Assembly: GCA_033064195.1 (NCBI GenBank)
Contig: JARBJD010000049.1
Location: forward strand, 186,001-250,000
Length of the DNA stretch: 64,000 nucleotides
Source of the DNA: Blattamonas nauphoetae
Taxonomy: Eukaryota > Preaxostyla > Oxymonadida
Direction: 5' to 3'
The first letter of the stretch is position 1. Each line of letters opens with the position of its first letter. The position numbers were made by a program, and so were the translations under genes. Below are positions 23,995-34,436 of this stretch, in pieces. The notes under the pieces are model-generated. The model was given only the letters and a program-made list of their open reading frames with translations, ran no database searches and was not told the origin of the DNA.

Positions 23995-25211
23995 TTACAA
24001 TTTTCCAATCTCCTTTAACAGAAGCTGCTTTTCCTGAACGAATTGCTCGTCATCAGCTGCGAAGGATTCCGGAGAAAGAAAGTTGACAATGGAAAAGAAA
24101 TAGCGCCATACCTCTTTCGTTATGGAAGTTTGTGAGGTAAGAAATCAATTTTTCTTTGTTGTTGAGCAGAATAGCCTTGATTTTGTCTGGTTTGTTTGGG
24201 TTCACAACGAAAATCTTGAAAACGTGGAAGGCTTCGAATTGGATAGTTTTTGCTTCATCTCGGAGGAGATTCATGATTGTCTTCAGGTTTTGTGGATCAT
24301 CGATGTATGTAGTCATTGTATAATAGTTTGACCGTTCATACAGGAGTTCTCCGAGCAATTTGACAGACTGTCTGCGTGTGGCGTAGTTCTGGGAAACTAG
24401 TAATTCTTTGTACTTTGCAAAAAACTGGGGGGCTAAATATGAATGTTGGGCAGACCGGTCGATGATTAGCTTGGAGAAATTCTGCGACGAGAGGTTTGTG
24501 GCGTGTCAGAATATCCTTGCGGAGCATGAGCAAGAAAAAGGAAAGACTTTGAGTGACAAAAATGCATCGCTGGCAAGTTCAAAGTTTTCAAGCTGGTTGT
24601 AATCAAATAATTTGTAAAAGTGCGGCGAATAAAGAACAAATTTTGCGATGTCCAGAATTCTGAGGCATTCTCGGAACATCGAACCATATTGGAGAGCAAG
24701 ATCAGGATTGCTGCATCCCAAGAGCAAATCAACAACGAGCTCAGTATGCGAGAGCAGATATTGACAAACAGGATTTTCTGGAGCTGCCTGATGGACGAGC
24801 GCAGAAAAAACAAGTGTGCAATTCTTTCTGGTCTGAGAGAGATGAAGATGAAAATGTATTGAAAGGGAAGGGAAGTGGCGTGTGAGAGGGAACAGGTAGG
24901 TGGCAGGATCAATGAAAGTGAAAAGATGTAAGTTGACATACTTCGAAGTCGAATAATCCAAGGTGGTGAATCATATGTGCAATAATTTGCGTTTCAGCAA
25001 CTTCTTTGGTAATAATTTCTACATTTTCTGGCTGGACTGGTGTTTCAGGATCGCCGTAGAGCAGTGTTTTAAGGACTGCGATTTGTTCTTTGATTTCTTT
25101 CAATGCTGATTCGACTGTCCGAGTATCTTTTTTCTCATTGACCTTTTTGAGGTTTTGTTCGAAGGATTTGATGACCTCTACGGGATTTATCCTCTTTCTA
25201 CGACCGAACAT
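23995..25211 (-). CDS. Mo25/CAB39 scaffold protein, complete, 5 exons
   Basis: Protein of 329 aa (animal Mo25 is 341). Mo25 is a helical-repeat scaffold that activates STE20-type kinases and, with STRAD, LKB1. Minus-strand exons are 25211-24942, 24832-24548, 24515-24456, 24424-24112 and 24056-23995. The introns are 109, 32, 31 and 55 nt, all GT-AG and in phase. The family pattern is followed end to end: [15 protein letters not shown] at the start, [92 protein letters not shown] and VVNPNKP. The ATG is 5 nt after a GGGTTGATC motif and only 41 bp from the divergent kinesin start. Confidence 0.95.
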
Positions 25212-25216
25212 GTAAA

Positions 25217-25225
25217 GATCAACCC
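25217..25225 (-). promoter_or_regulatory. GGGTTGATC motif in the Mo25/kinesin divergent promoter
   Basis: Perfect copy of the start-proximal motif in Mo25 orientation, 5 nt before its ATG. The whole intergenic space between the two start codons is 41 bp (25212-25252), so both promoters must overlap. Confidence 0.5.
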
Positions 25226-25252
25226 GTTTCAGTCGGTCCAATTCAAGTTTCA

Positions 25253-28054
25253 ATGTCGTCTGACACGATATCTGTTCTCATACGTCTCAAGCCGACAGAA
25301 AATGAGAGTGTTTGGAGAATAAACGAATCAAATACCGAGATTTCTGAGGCAACTCCAGGCCAAACTCGCTGTTTTGCCTTCAGTCTGAAATATCTCTATT
25401 TTTCAAATTTTCGTCATTGTCATTTTTCTACATCATTTAGATCGGATTCATCATGCGTATTCAACACAAGCAGACATCTACGGAAGTGCCCAGTTTGTGA
25501 TAGAGTCTGTTTTAAATGGTTTCAATGGTATCCACTGTTTTGCTTTTAATCTTGCCGTTTTTGGATTTAACAAATGTTTTTCCACAAATAGGAACAATTA
25601 TGGCATATGGACAGGTTCGTATTTCTTTTTCTGGTCATATTTTGTAAATCACAAGACTGCAAGTGGAAAAACTCACACTATTCTCGGTCCAGAAGAAGAT
25701 CCTGGAATCATTCCTCGCTCTCTTGATCATATTTTCTCCAAAGTCCAGAATGTCTGAATGGTTCATTCTTCAAAGTCTTTAGAACGACTATGCAGAAGCT
25801 CAAGTCAAGCTCTCCTATTTTGAAGTGTACAACGAAACTGTGTTCGATTTATTTGAGGAAAATAGCTCACAGCTTAGTGTTCGTGGGAGTTCACAGGCAG
25901 GATTCTATGTTCAAGGTCTAAGTGAACAAGCAATCACATCATCTCACGAAGGACTGGGCCTTCTCCTTCAAGCGCAAAGTCTGCTTATAATATCATCATT
26001 ATTGCATTAGAAAACAGAAGTGTCAGCGCTACAGAAATGAATAAAGAGAGTAGTCGATCACATACTCTCTTAAAATGTGTATGATCTGTGTCATCGTCCC
26101 ATGCCTCTTTCTAGACCTTAGCTCTCAAACAAACAGTTGAATCGGTCCAAACTCGTTCTACATTGGTTTGAAGTTCAATTTTTCGTCACTATTGTAGTAT
26201 ATCATTGACCTTGCTGGCTCAGAAAACGCTGCCCAAACCGGTGCAACGGGACAAACACTGGTGGAGGGAAAGATGATCAATCAATCGCTCTTAGCTCTCA
26301 GTAGAGTCATGAAAGAGGTCGCTGATCGTTCACCGATCATCTCGTGGCGTGACAGTGTCCTCACCAAGTTGCTGAATGGCCATCTGGGCGGGGACACGAA
26401 GACGGTCATCATCTGCACCATCAACCCCGACTTCGAGCAGCACCGCACGTCGCTGTTTTCACTCCAGTTTGCTGATACTGCTCGGAAGGTCAAGGTGGAG
26501 GCGACGGTGCACTACGCCAAGTCGGACAAGGAGCTGATCCAGGAGCTCAAGTCGAGAGTGTATTTTCTGGAACGGCAGCTGCAGCAGAACCCTCTTCAGA
26601 TGGCAGCAAAGATGGGTGGGCCGTTGGATGGCGGGAAACTCCCACCGCGCGGGAGAAACAGCGTGGCAGCAATCAGCAGACCCACCAAACGGTCGTCAAT
26701 TGCGATTGATGATATGGACGCCGACTTCTGGTTCAGAAACGAAAAGCAGGGCAGAGGAGGTCGACTCACCACTCGAAAGGATTCTCTTGACGACGACCTT
26801 CTCTTTGGAGGTCAGGAGAAGACGGGGAATGATTGGGAGGCGGAGAGGAGGCGTCTCCAGGATGAGATCGAAGCAGCAAAGCGGGCAGTTGTGGAGAAAG
26901 AAGCTCAGCTCCAAGCAGAACTTCAGTCGCAGAAGGATGCATTCGAAGCACAACTCCGAGAACAACAGCAACTGCAGGCAAGCACAGAGAAGGAGTTGGT
27001 CCTCCTGCAGTGGGTTTCACAACAGGGCCAGACACCGCATCATGAGGCGAATGAGGGAATGATGAAAGACGAGGAGAAGGACACACTCACTTTTGATCGC
27101 TTTTGGATGGTCCAAGAAGACCTCGTGTCGAATCTGGTTCGAGTGCAGATGGAAAACGACAGGATCCATTCTCAAACGATCAATGAAGCATACATCCTCC
27201 GACAACAACTGACTGAAAGTGAATCGGGACAAGACGCACTTCGACAACTCGTCGTGCAATCTCAAAATCAACAGACGGAGGACAAGCAAGTCTTCGCAGC
27301 CTCGTTGGAAGAAGCCAGACAGTCTGTGGAGGCTCTTGTCGCCCAAAATGCTCAATCACACGCTGCCCTTGAAGAAAGAGAGAGTCATATCCAGTCTCTT
27401 CTCGCCGAAAAGGACGAACTCCAGGCGGAGTTCGATGAAGTTCTGAAGCAGCGTGTGAATGAACGAGTTCAGATGCAGATCGTTCAGACACAACTCCAAA
27501 CACAAATGGACAACTTCGAACAGCAAGTTTCTGGACTTCTTGAGGAACAACAACAGACACAGAACCAACTTGCTGCTCTCCGAGACCAGATCGAAAAACA
27601 AGCCATCCAACACCAACAGACCCTCTCCAACGCCCAAGCACAGATCTCAATCCAGCAATCCGAGATCCAACAACTGACGGATTCGCTTCATCAGGCTGAA
27701 TCAGAGAAAAAGGCAAAAATTGAAGAAATGGCTGCACTTCGGGAACAATACAGCTCAATCGCATCTCAACTCGAAGCAGGCGGACAGTTCATCCCACTTG
27801 ACATCAGAAAAGAACTCCACAGGACACAAAAGGAGCTGGAGACAAAAACAAGAACATTATTGCGAGACAAAACTGCCCTCTTGGACAAAATATCCAAACG
27901 AGAAGTCGAGCATCAACAATTGATCAACGAAAACAACGAACTTAAACAGATCGTTACAAATTTAGCTCAACGTGTCTCCCAAAAAGAAAATATTCCTATC
28001 TATCCTCTCAGCAGTGATAATTTCTCTCATTCATTCCTGAATAAGCCAACCTAA
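25253..28054 (+). CDS. Kinesin, CENP-E/kinesin-7-like motor, 8 exons
   Basis: Protein of 835 aa. Exons are 25253-25382, 25441-25527, 25592-25614, 25656-25751, 25783-25978, 26011-26078, 26115-26165 and 26198-28054. The seven GT-AG introns (58, 64, 41, 31, 32, 36 and 32 nt) are all in phase, and exon 3 is only 23 nt. The N-terminal motor (about 1-300) has the P-loop GQTASGKTHT near residue 79, switch I NKESSRSHT at 188-196, and switch II DLAGSE at 221-226. DLAGSENAAQTGATG, INQSLLALSRVM and RDSVLTKLLNGHLGGDTKT follow. GQTASGKT plus AAQTGA favours kinesin-7. A long Gln/Glu-rich coiled coil (about 430-810) suits dimerisation and a plus-end-directed mitotic or transport role. Confidence 0.9.
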
Positions 28055-28216
28055 GAATCATTTCACCCATTTTCACACATCGTTGTGTTCACTCTTCCTT
28101 TTTTTCTTCTTTTAGCAAGTTTTTTAGAAACTTCATCTTCTTTTTTTCCATGTCTTAATTTTTGAATCATTATTTCCCGTTTGTGGTGTGTCTTACATGA
28201 AATGAAAGACAAAAGT

Positions 28217-28226
28217 GGAATCGATC
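28217..28226 (+). promoter_or_regulatory. GGAATCGATC motif directly before a start codon
   Basis: Variant of the start-proximal motif that abuts the APC11 ATG at 28227 with no spacer. If it is an initiator, the 5' UTR here is nearly absent. Confidence 0.4.
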
Positions 28227-28604
28227 ATGAAAATCAAAGTCACTCGAATTGTCGGCGTTGCCAATTGGTATTGGGATGTTGGCGATGTTGATTCGTGCGG
28301 GATATGTTCTGGGCAGTTTGAAAGAGCTTGCCCGCAATGCACACTTCCAGGAACGGGATGCCCGATCAGTATCAACTTTCTTTACATATTCAGTGAATAT
28401 CACGTCTTGCTATATTTCTTACTTCTAGCTTGGGGTGAATGTGGTCATCTTTTTCATGCTCATTGTATCGAAAGATGGCTATCTGATGGAAAAACAACAT
28501 GTCCATTCTGTCGCCAAGATTGGAAAGTACCCAACGAGGACAACGGAAAATCTGATACAGTTGGAATGATCAGTCCGACAGAAGAGAAAACCCTCCAAAC
28601 TTAA
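28227..28604 (+). CDS. APC11: APC11, RING-H2 subunit of the anaphase-promoting complex
   Basis: Protein of 105 aa. Exons are 28227-28368 and 28429-28604 with a 60-nt intron (28369-28428). APC11 is the catalytic RING subunit that recruits E2 enzymes to the APC/C and so drives cyclin and securin ubiquitination. The family pattern is clear: GVANWYWD (animal GVATWLW), CGIC, CPQCTLPGTGCPITWGECGH, HAHCIERWL and CPFCRQDWK. Splicing is needed to join CPI to TWGECGH, which matches the family's CPLVWGQCSH. An extra C-terminal tail of about 22 residues extends past the usual end. The start at 28227 gives the expected MKIKV opening. Confidence 0.93.
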   Translation: MKIKVTRIVGVANWYWDVGDVDSCGICSGQFERACPQCTLPGTGCPISINFLYIFSEYHVLLYFLLLAWGECGHLFHAHCIERWLSDGKTTCPFCRQDWKVPNEDNGKSDTVGMISPTEEKTLQT

Positions 28605-28910
28605 ACCACTGGTCTCCTCAACATCTGAATATTCACGTTCAAACGAACAATGAGCATAGAGGAATATTAAAATGGATATTCCTCTTGATATTCGCAGCAT
28701 GGAATTATCACAGCCTTTCCTGTCTGTGAGTTGCAGCATCCCCATCCTATCACCGAATTGACAGAATCCTCACTCTCACTTCTTTCGTCACCGAATTCAC
28801 TTCAGATATGATATTACCGAAACTGAACAAGAACATATACAAATAACACAGTCTGAAAATTAAGAAAAACAAAGAGAAGGAAATGAGCCAAAGGTCTGGA
28901 GTGAAACACG
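28605..28910. other. Convergent intergenic region
   Basis: About 300 bp between the APC11 and poly(A) polymerase stop codons. AT-rich with no supported ORF, RNA gene or repeat. Confidence 0.5.
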
Positions 28911-31900
28911 TTACGGTTGCTGTGTTGGGTTGCCGTTCTGGTACGAGAAGGGCTGTTGAAACATGATTTGAGGTTGTGCCGGATACTGAGGCTGGGTAGG
29001 ACGAGGATAAACAGGGAAGTTACCCCGGTTCCCCAGTTGTGGAGTGTGTGGCCACGATCCTGTGTCGGTGCCATCCACAATCTGGGCAGTGATGGCTGGG
29101 TTCATCGGGATGGTGGAATTGGCCATTGGAAGGATGCCCGGAGCACCCTGCACAGGAACCATGGGGTAGTTCATCATGCCCATCTGCTGGAAGGGGATGG
29201 GAGGGTACATGCCGTGCACGTTCTGTCCCATCGTGTCCTGCGGTGATGTGTTTTGGTTGATCGACGTGGAGAGGGCGGTGAACTCCGTGACACGTTCGTC
29301 ATCGCCCTGCCCGTCGAACGGCGGATGAGAGAAGACGCCTTGGCCCATCGACATCTGGAATTGGCCTGGGGTACTCTGCTGGTATTGGTGATGAGGGCCA
29401 GCCTGCATCATCGGACGTTGGTCGTGCTGAGCCTGACCGGCCTCGAGTTGACTGGATTGGAAGAAAACAGCTTTGAAGGGGGAGAGGGAGGAGAGGAGGG
29501 GGAAGCGGCCCTGCATTTGGTCGTAAGAGGGGTAGAGGTGGGCGAGGCCAGGCAGCTTGAGCTTCTGATAGATGTCGAAGAGGACGTCGTTGCCTTGGAA
29601 GAGCGAGGAGACCTCGAAGTCGGACGAGGGGCAAAAGAGAGACCCAGGCTGAGTGAATGTGGGGAAGAACGAAGAGAGGTGCGGATGGTGGGCCTTGAGT
29701 GACTTGAACAGATAGCGCAGGAAGCATGCCAACATGCACGCGTTGCGTCGTCTGTCCTCTGCCAGTTCCTGCATCTGCGCGTTGATGTCTGCGATCTGCC
29801 GCTCGTCGGTGGATGTTTTGAGGGCCTGGCGGAGGACCTCGTCTTCCTCGCGGGTGATGCGGAGCGAGAGGAGGAGGTGGTTGACGACGTCTGAGAGAGT
29901 GCTGAAGTCGCGCTCGTGGGAGGGGTTGGGTGACGGGATGATCTCTTTCAGGTGCAGCTCGTCCATGCGCGTCTTGAGCAGGCCCATCTGCTCGATCAGA
30001 ACGTTGCGAGGGTCGGTGAAGAACGGCGAGTGGTGGCTGAAGTGTTTGTTGAACTGGATTCTGTTTTTGATAAAGTCCTGATCGGAGAAGCAGATGATCC
30101 GTCCGAGGATGGTCGGCACGACAGACTGGATTGGCTCCATCATCGAGTTCGGCGGGAGCGGCTCAGCAAAGAAGGCGTCTCTTCTGGCTTGCTCAGCCTC
30201 GGTGAGAGGGACATTGGATTGTTTCCGCTTGTTGGTCTGCTCCTCCGCAAACCTTTCGCTCAGAACGTACGCAATGGGGGGGAGGGGAGGGGGCAGTGGG
30301 GAGGTGAGTTCATGGTATGCAGACAGGAAACTGTCCTTAAGCTCCTTGTCGCGGTAGCACGTGCGGGAAGTGTTGTTTGTCGGATCGAGTGGATCTTCGA
30401 TGATCTCGATTGGGATGTACTGCCCGTCACCACGCACGCTGATCACAAAGCGGGAGAACGAGAAAGGCTTGTCCTTTTCCAGCGGCGGAGGTGGGAGGTC
30501 GGGTGACTCGCCGTAGAGCTGAAGGAAGGTGATGAGAAGCCTGCCCAGCGACTCCGTTTTATAGTCCTTCCCAAAGTTGCGCCTGTACTGCTGCAGGTGG
30601 GAGATGACGAGGAGCGACAGCACGTACCCGCCGATGCCGCCCGTGTACGGCTCGTTCAGCTGCTTCACGAGGAGGTACATCTTGAGGACGAAGATGAGGT
30701 ACTTCGCTGTTGGGTAGACGATGAGAAGGCAGCGCAGGAAGTCGCTGTTGATGATGCCCGACACTGACCCGAACCCGATGTCGGCGGAGAGGTTCTGTGT
30801 GAGTGGGAGAGGGTCGTTGGGGCTGACGAAGACGCTGTCGTACACTTTGAGGATGGGCACACGTGCAGTGGCGATGAAGTTGGTGTCGGAGACGGTGTGT
30901 GTGGTGATGAGGTAGTCGTGCAGGCGCGACAGGAACGTGCGAGTGGCGTTTTGGGAGATGTTGGGAGCAGGCGCCAGTTTGAACGGCTGCGTGCGGAGGG
31001 TCTCGATGAACGAGTCGGGGCGAGGGTACTTGGGCGCTGCGAGGTTGTGCAGGCCCGCCTTCCGTCCGTTGTCGGGAGGGGGGATGCTGTAGAGGATGCG
31101 GCCGGTGATGCTGAGCGAGTCGGAGCTGTCGTGCAGCACGCGGCGGATGGAAGGGACGATGAGCGAGGACTGGATGGGGATCCGAGTGCCGAGGCAGAGA
31201 GGGTTGGAGAAGTCAATGAGGTGTTGGAGGGGAGAAACTGTGGTGCGAGATTTGTTGTGATGTTTGTGTGTTTTGGTGAGTGGGATTTGGAGGAGGGGTT
31301 TTGCGTTGAGTTGGTTGTTGACGATGAAAGGCGGGTCAGTCTCTGGATTGTCGGGGTCGGGCGGAGTGATTTCGAAGTCTGTGTTGACCTGGTTGTGATA
31401 CCAGATGGCAACGTCGGGATCGCAGTCGCACACTGTGAAGGGCGGGAAGAGGATTCCGCCGCACACTGCACAGAACTTGGCTTGCTCGTCAATTGTGGCT
31501 GTCTCGTTGTATTGCTTCAGAAAGTGCACCTGGAGACTGGAGAACAGTTGGATGTCCAGCGAAAGAGGAAACAGAGAGTGGGTCTCTTTTAGAGCTCGAG
31601 CAGGATTCCGAGTCTTGTTGTTCCGTGCCTGTTGTGCTTCTTGCTTCACACGTTCCCGAATATCTTTTCCATACCATGTTTCGAGAATCCCCCGCATCTG
31701 TCGCTGAGCAGACTCGATATAGCGAACCTGTTCTTTCGTGCAGAACAGGAGATCAATGTCTCCCATTGGAAGAGAAAGATGCGATGAAAATGACCCATAA
31801 ATGTACAATGCATCAGGGAAGCAGAGATCGTCGCGATTGTGCCCGTACTCTTCCCTCAATTGATCTGCAACATGGAGCCCCGACGTCCACACTCGTTCAA

Positions 31901-32954
31901 CGAGATTAAAGCGAGCGAGAGTTTCTGCCTGAGTCACAGACATGCTGTTGTAAAGAGCTTCGATCTCTGAGGAGAGGAGAGCGTCTGAAATGGTTGTGGC
32001 GGGGTGTTGTGGGAGATTGGGATGCGCTTTGTACCATTCCGCTTCAACCTGGTTAGAAGCAAGCTGGCCAAGCAGAGAAGCATGAGCCTGTGAATAGCGG
32101 AACGGTCCTTCTGGATCTGTCGATGTTTCGAATGAGTGTTTGATCACGTCGACAACAGAAATGCGGTTTCTGGGAGGTTCTGCCCTCCTCCACCACGCAT
32201 ACTCGTCACTCGTCGATTTCTTTGTTTTTGAAGGATGGGATACACAAGGCTTCAGCACATTTTGGATCGGGGGTTCAGTTTTAGTGAGTGTCTCCGGAAG
32301 AAGAACCGGTCCCCCCTGACCCTCTTTCTCGATCTTGCCCGTTTGGTCGTTTTGGGGGAGAGCTGAGTCGGTGATGGCAGGTGGGGACAAGCGGACCTTA
32401 CGGCGGAAGGGATATGGGTCGAGATAATCGTAGACTCCATTTGGGGAAGTAAGCCACGGGTAGTCTGCAAGTCGTGTAAAAAGATCTAAAATAGGTTTTG
32501 GAGGAATGAAGGAGCTTGTCAGAGAACTTATTGATGATTCTGCAGAGAAAGTGGAGAGATTGTCTCCATCGACTCTCTCCGCATCCGAACGATAGAGTTG
32601 GTTTGAACTTCCATGTTGAGTAAATGGCTTCGGGATGAATGAATAATTGTTCGTAAAAGCAGGATTTTGTTCGAGGAAATGGATAAAGAAATGTTTGCTT
32701 GAGAGAAAAAGTGGGGTGAGTGGGACATCGACGACAAATGGGAACGGTGAAATCATTGTCAGCTGGGGAGGCTGTTGTTGCGGGGATTGGCTCGCATGTT
32801 GGTTTGGTTCTAGTGTAGAATGAGAATTCTGTGAGAGATTCACAGAAGCACCAGATGCCGGTAAATTTTGTCTTGAAGCAGCGCTAGATGCAGATTGGGA
32901 GGTGGAAGTTGAATGTGTGGATTTATTTTGTTCGAATCCACCTAATTGGCTCAT
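28911..32954 (-). CDS. Non-canonical poly(A) polymerase (TRF4/PAPD5-like) with a large insertion
   Basis: Single-exon gene for 1347 aa. Non-canonical poly(A) polymerases add short A tails to RNAs to trigger exosome decay or to stabilise transcripts. The nucleotidyltransferase signature YGSFSSHLSLPMGDIDLLF carries the first two catalytic Asp at about residues 399-401. The third (LSADIGF) is at about 723, so roughly 260 residues more than usual separate them. The insertion holds a Cys cluster (CAVCGG with CDCD) that may bind zinc. The central domain follows TRF4: LIFVLKMYLLVKQLNEPYTGGIGGYVLSLLVISHLQ. About 330 N-terminal and 350 C-terminal residues are Ser/Gln/Pro-rich and probably disordered. 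A GGTTTGATC motif lies 17 nt before the ATG. Confidence 0.88.
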   Translation of the reverse strand: MSQLGGFEQNKSTHSTSTSQSASSAASRQNLPASGASVNLSQNSHSTLEPNQHASQSPQQQPPQLTMISPFPFVVDVPLTPLFLSSKHFFIHFLEQNPAFTNNYSFIPKPFTQHGSSNQLYRSDAERVDGDNLSTFSAESSISSLTSSFIPPKPILDLFTRLADYPWLTSPNGVYDYLDPYPFRRKVRLSPPAITDSALPQNDQTGKIEKEGQGGPVLLPETLTKTEPPIQNVLKPCVSHPSKTKKSTSDEYAWWRRAEPPRNRISVVDVIKHSFETSTDPEGPFRYSQAHASLLGQLASNQVEAEWYKAHPNLPQHPATTISDALLSSEIEALYNSMSVTQAETLARFNLVERVWTSGLHVADQLREEYGHNRDDLCFPDALYIYGSFSSHLSLPMGDIDLLFCTKEQVRYIESAQRQMRGILETWYGKDIRERVKQEAQQARNNKTRNPARALKETHSLFPLSLDIQLFSSLQVHFLKQYNETATIDEQAKFCAVCGGILFPPFTVCDCDPDVAIWYHNQVNTDFEITPPDPDNPETDPPFIVNNQLNAKPLLQIPLTKTHKHHNKSRTTVSPLQHLIDFSNPLCLGTRIPIQSSLIVPSIRRVLHDSSDSLSITGRILYSIPPPDNGRKAGLHNLAAPKYPRPDSFIETLRTQPFKLAPAPNISQNATRTFLSRLHDYLITTHTVSDTNFIATARVPILKVYDSVFVSPNDPLPLTQNLSADIGFGSVSGIINSDFLRCLLIVYPTAKYLIFVLKMYLLVKQLNEPYTGGIGGYVLSLLVISHLQQYRRNFGKDYKTESLGRLLITFLQLYGESPDLPPPPLEKDKPFSFSRFVISVRGDGQYIPIEIIEDPLDPTNNTSRTCYRDKELKDSFLSAYHELTSPLPPPLPPIAYVLSERFAEEQTNKRKQSNVPLTEAEQARRDAFFAEPLPPNSMMEPIQSVVPTILGRIICFSDQDFIKNRIQFNKHFSHHSPFFTDPRNVLIEQMGLLKTRMDELHLKEIIPSPNPSHERDFSTLSDVVNHLLLSLRITREEDEVLRQALKTSTDERQIADINAQMQELAEDRRRNACMLACFLRYLFKSLKAHHPHLSSFFPTFTQPGSLFCPSSDFEVSSLFQGNDVLFDIYQKLKLPGLAHLYPSYDQMQGRFPLLSSLSPFKAVFFQSSQLEAGQAQHDQRPMMQAGPHHQYQQSTPGQFQMSMGQGVFSHPPFDGQGDDERVTEFTALSTSINQNTSPQDTMGQNVHGMYPPIPFQQMGMMNYPMVPVQGAPGILPMANSTIPMNPAITAQIVDGTDTGSWPHTPQLGNRGNFPVYPRPTQPQYPAQPQIMFQQPFSYQNGNPTQQP

Positions 32955-32971
32955 CCTGACAGAAATTGATG

Positions 32972-32980
32972 GATCAAACC
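32972..32980 (-). promoter_or_regulatory. GGTTTGATC motif, 17 nt before a start codon
   Basis: Minus-strand copy of the start-proximal motif upstream of the poly(A) polymerase ATG, within the 136-bp gap to ARPC1. Confidence 0.5.
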
Positions 32981-33090
32981 TTAAGTTTTACTTTTTCACC
33001 TCAGATTTGAACGAGAGGGGACACGGACGGTGAGATGGGAAAAAGGAACATCACAGAGTCAGAATTAAATAATTGGGAATATGAGCGTTG

Positions 33091-34391
33091 TTAGAGCTTC
33101 CAGAAATAGATTTTACCATCCATTCCACTTGTGACGATTTGATCAACGCTGCCATCAGCTTTTGGTTTTCCAAGGGCGATGTGGGTGATATCGTTCGTGT
33201 GGCGATCTGTAACTGCAGCTTTTACGGCTCCACCTGCTTGACCTGTGGATGAGAGAGCCTTGAAACGGTCCATGGCAGATTGACCCATTGTCTGCTCTTT
33301 CTTCTCTCCGGCTGCGTTGGGGACGATGTCGAGTGTCTTGCTAACAGACCAGTTGTCTCCTGCGAACGTGAGAATGGTTGGTTTTTCGTCAAACCCACCG
33401 CAGACAATTGTGTCCTCGTCGACGAAGACGAGCTGCGAGAATGGAAGTGTGGTGAGCATGACAATGAATTCGCGTGGAGCACCCTCTTCAAAGTGTGTGA
33501 TGTGCACTGTTGAGTTTCGAGAGCAGCACGCGAGGCGGCGGCCTGAGGCAGAGAATGAGCAGCAGTTCATCCAGCTTCCTGAGATGGTATGTGTGTAAAG
33601 CGGCTGTTTTTCCTTTCCACAGAAATCAATCGGAGGGAATCCTTCAACTTCAGATTTTGTTTCCCCGATTTCCTTGATGGCAGCAGAGTGCACCATCATT
33701 CTGAAGTCGTTCCCTGTTGAAGCAAGCATGACGTTGGATGGATGCCATGCGAGAGAAAGCACAGCAGACTTGTGAAGTCTGATACGTTTGCTTACCCACC
33801 AATCAGCTTCGGCCTCAAAATAGCACACTGCGATATATTTCTCTGAGCCACCAACAGCGAATTTGTCCTCGTTTGGAGACCAGGCACAGCATGTGGCTGC
33901 CTTACTGAAACGGAGGAGCACAATTTGGGGTGTCCATTCTGGATTCTTTTCATCAGGGGGAAGCCAGACATAGGCATTTCGATCTTGTGAGCAGGTTAGA
34001 AGTCTGTTTGTGTTTGGTGCCTAAAATATGAGAGAATAGAAAAAGCAATTTAATTCGGACAGCGAGATAGACAGGAAAGACAAAGATTCAAGGGGTGGTG
34101 GAAATCGGTAGAATTAAGAATGTCGAATGTGGAAATACCCAGTCAATCCCTGTGATGAGCTGTGCGTGTTCCGACTTCAAAGTTTTGTCTAGTGTCCAGT
34201 CCTTTGGATCAGTTCCGTTAACGTTCCAGATTTCCGCTGTATTCTTGTTCGGGACGATTGCTATTTCTATAAAATGGTAAAAAGGGGGGAAAGCGATAAA
34301 AACAGAAAAAAGATGTCATAGAGAGAGAATAAAAGAACATGCTTGAATGGTCTTTATTGAATGAGAAGCAGGTGATATTGTTATATAACAT
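33091..34391 (-). CDS. ARPC1 (p40), WD40 subunit of the Arp2/3 complex, 3 exons
   Basis: ARPC1 is the seven-bladed WD40 subunit of Arp2/3, which nucleates branched actin. Exon 3 (34020-33091) and exon 2 (about 34266-34139) join in phase over a 118-nt intron (34021-34138). They read [23 protein letters not shown], the human pattern being [23 protein letters not shown]. Further matches are CCAWSPNEDKFAVGG, ICYFE-like AVCYFEAEADWW, VLSLAWHPSNVMLASTGNDF, GSWMNCCSFSASGRRLA and TSGMDGKIYFW. Exon 1 (34391 to about 34339, MLYNNITCFSFNKDHSS) aligns well with the family's start. However, canonical GT and AG sites at the exon 1-2 junction leave a one-base frame mismatch, so that boundary is unresolved. 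The start is 45 bp from the divergent phospholipase B-like start. Confidence 0.88.
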
Positions 34392-34404
34392 TGCCAGACA
34401 CAAT

Positions 34405-34413
34405 GGGTTGATC
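34405..34413 (+). promoter_or_regulatory. GGGTTGATC motif between ARPC1 and the phospholipase B-like gene
   Basis: Lies 23 nt before the plus-strand ATG at 34437. The palindromic GATC core continues as CGAAAA, so the minus strand reads TTTTCGATC facing ARPC1, 18 nt before its ATG. One site could serve both directions. Confidence 0.5.
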
Positions 34414-34436
34414 GAAAAGTTGAATCAAGAACAAAG

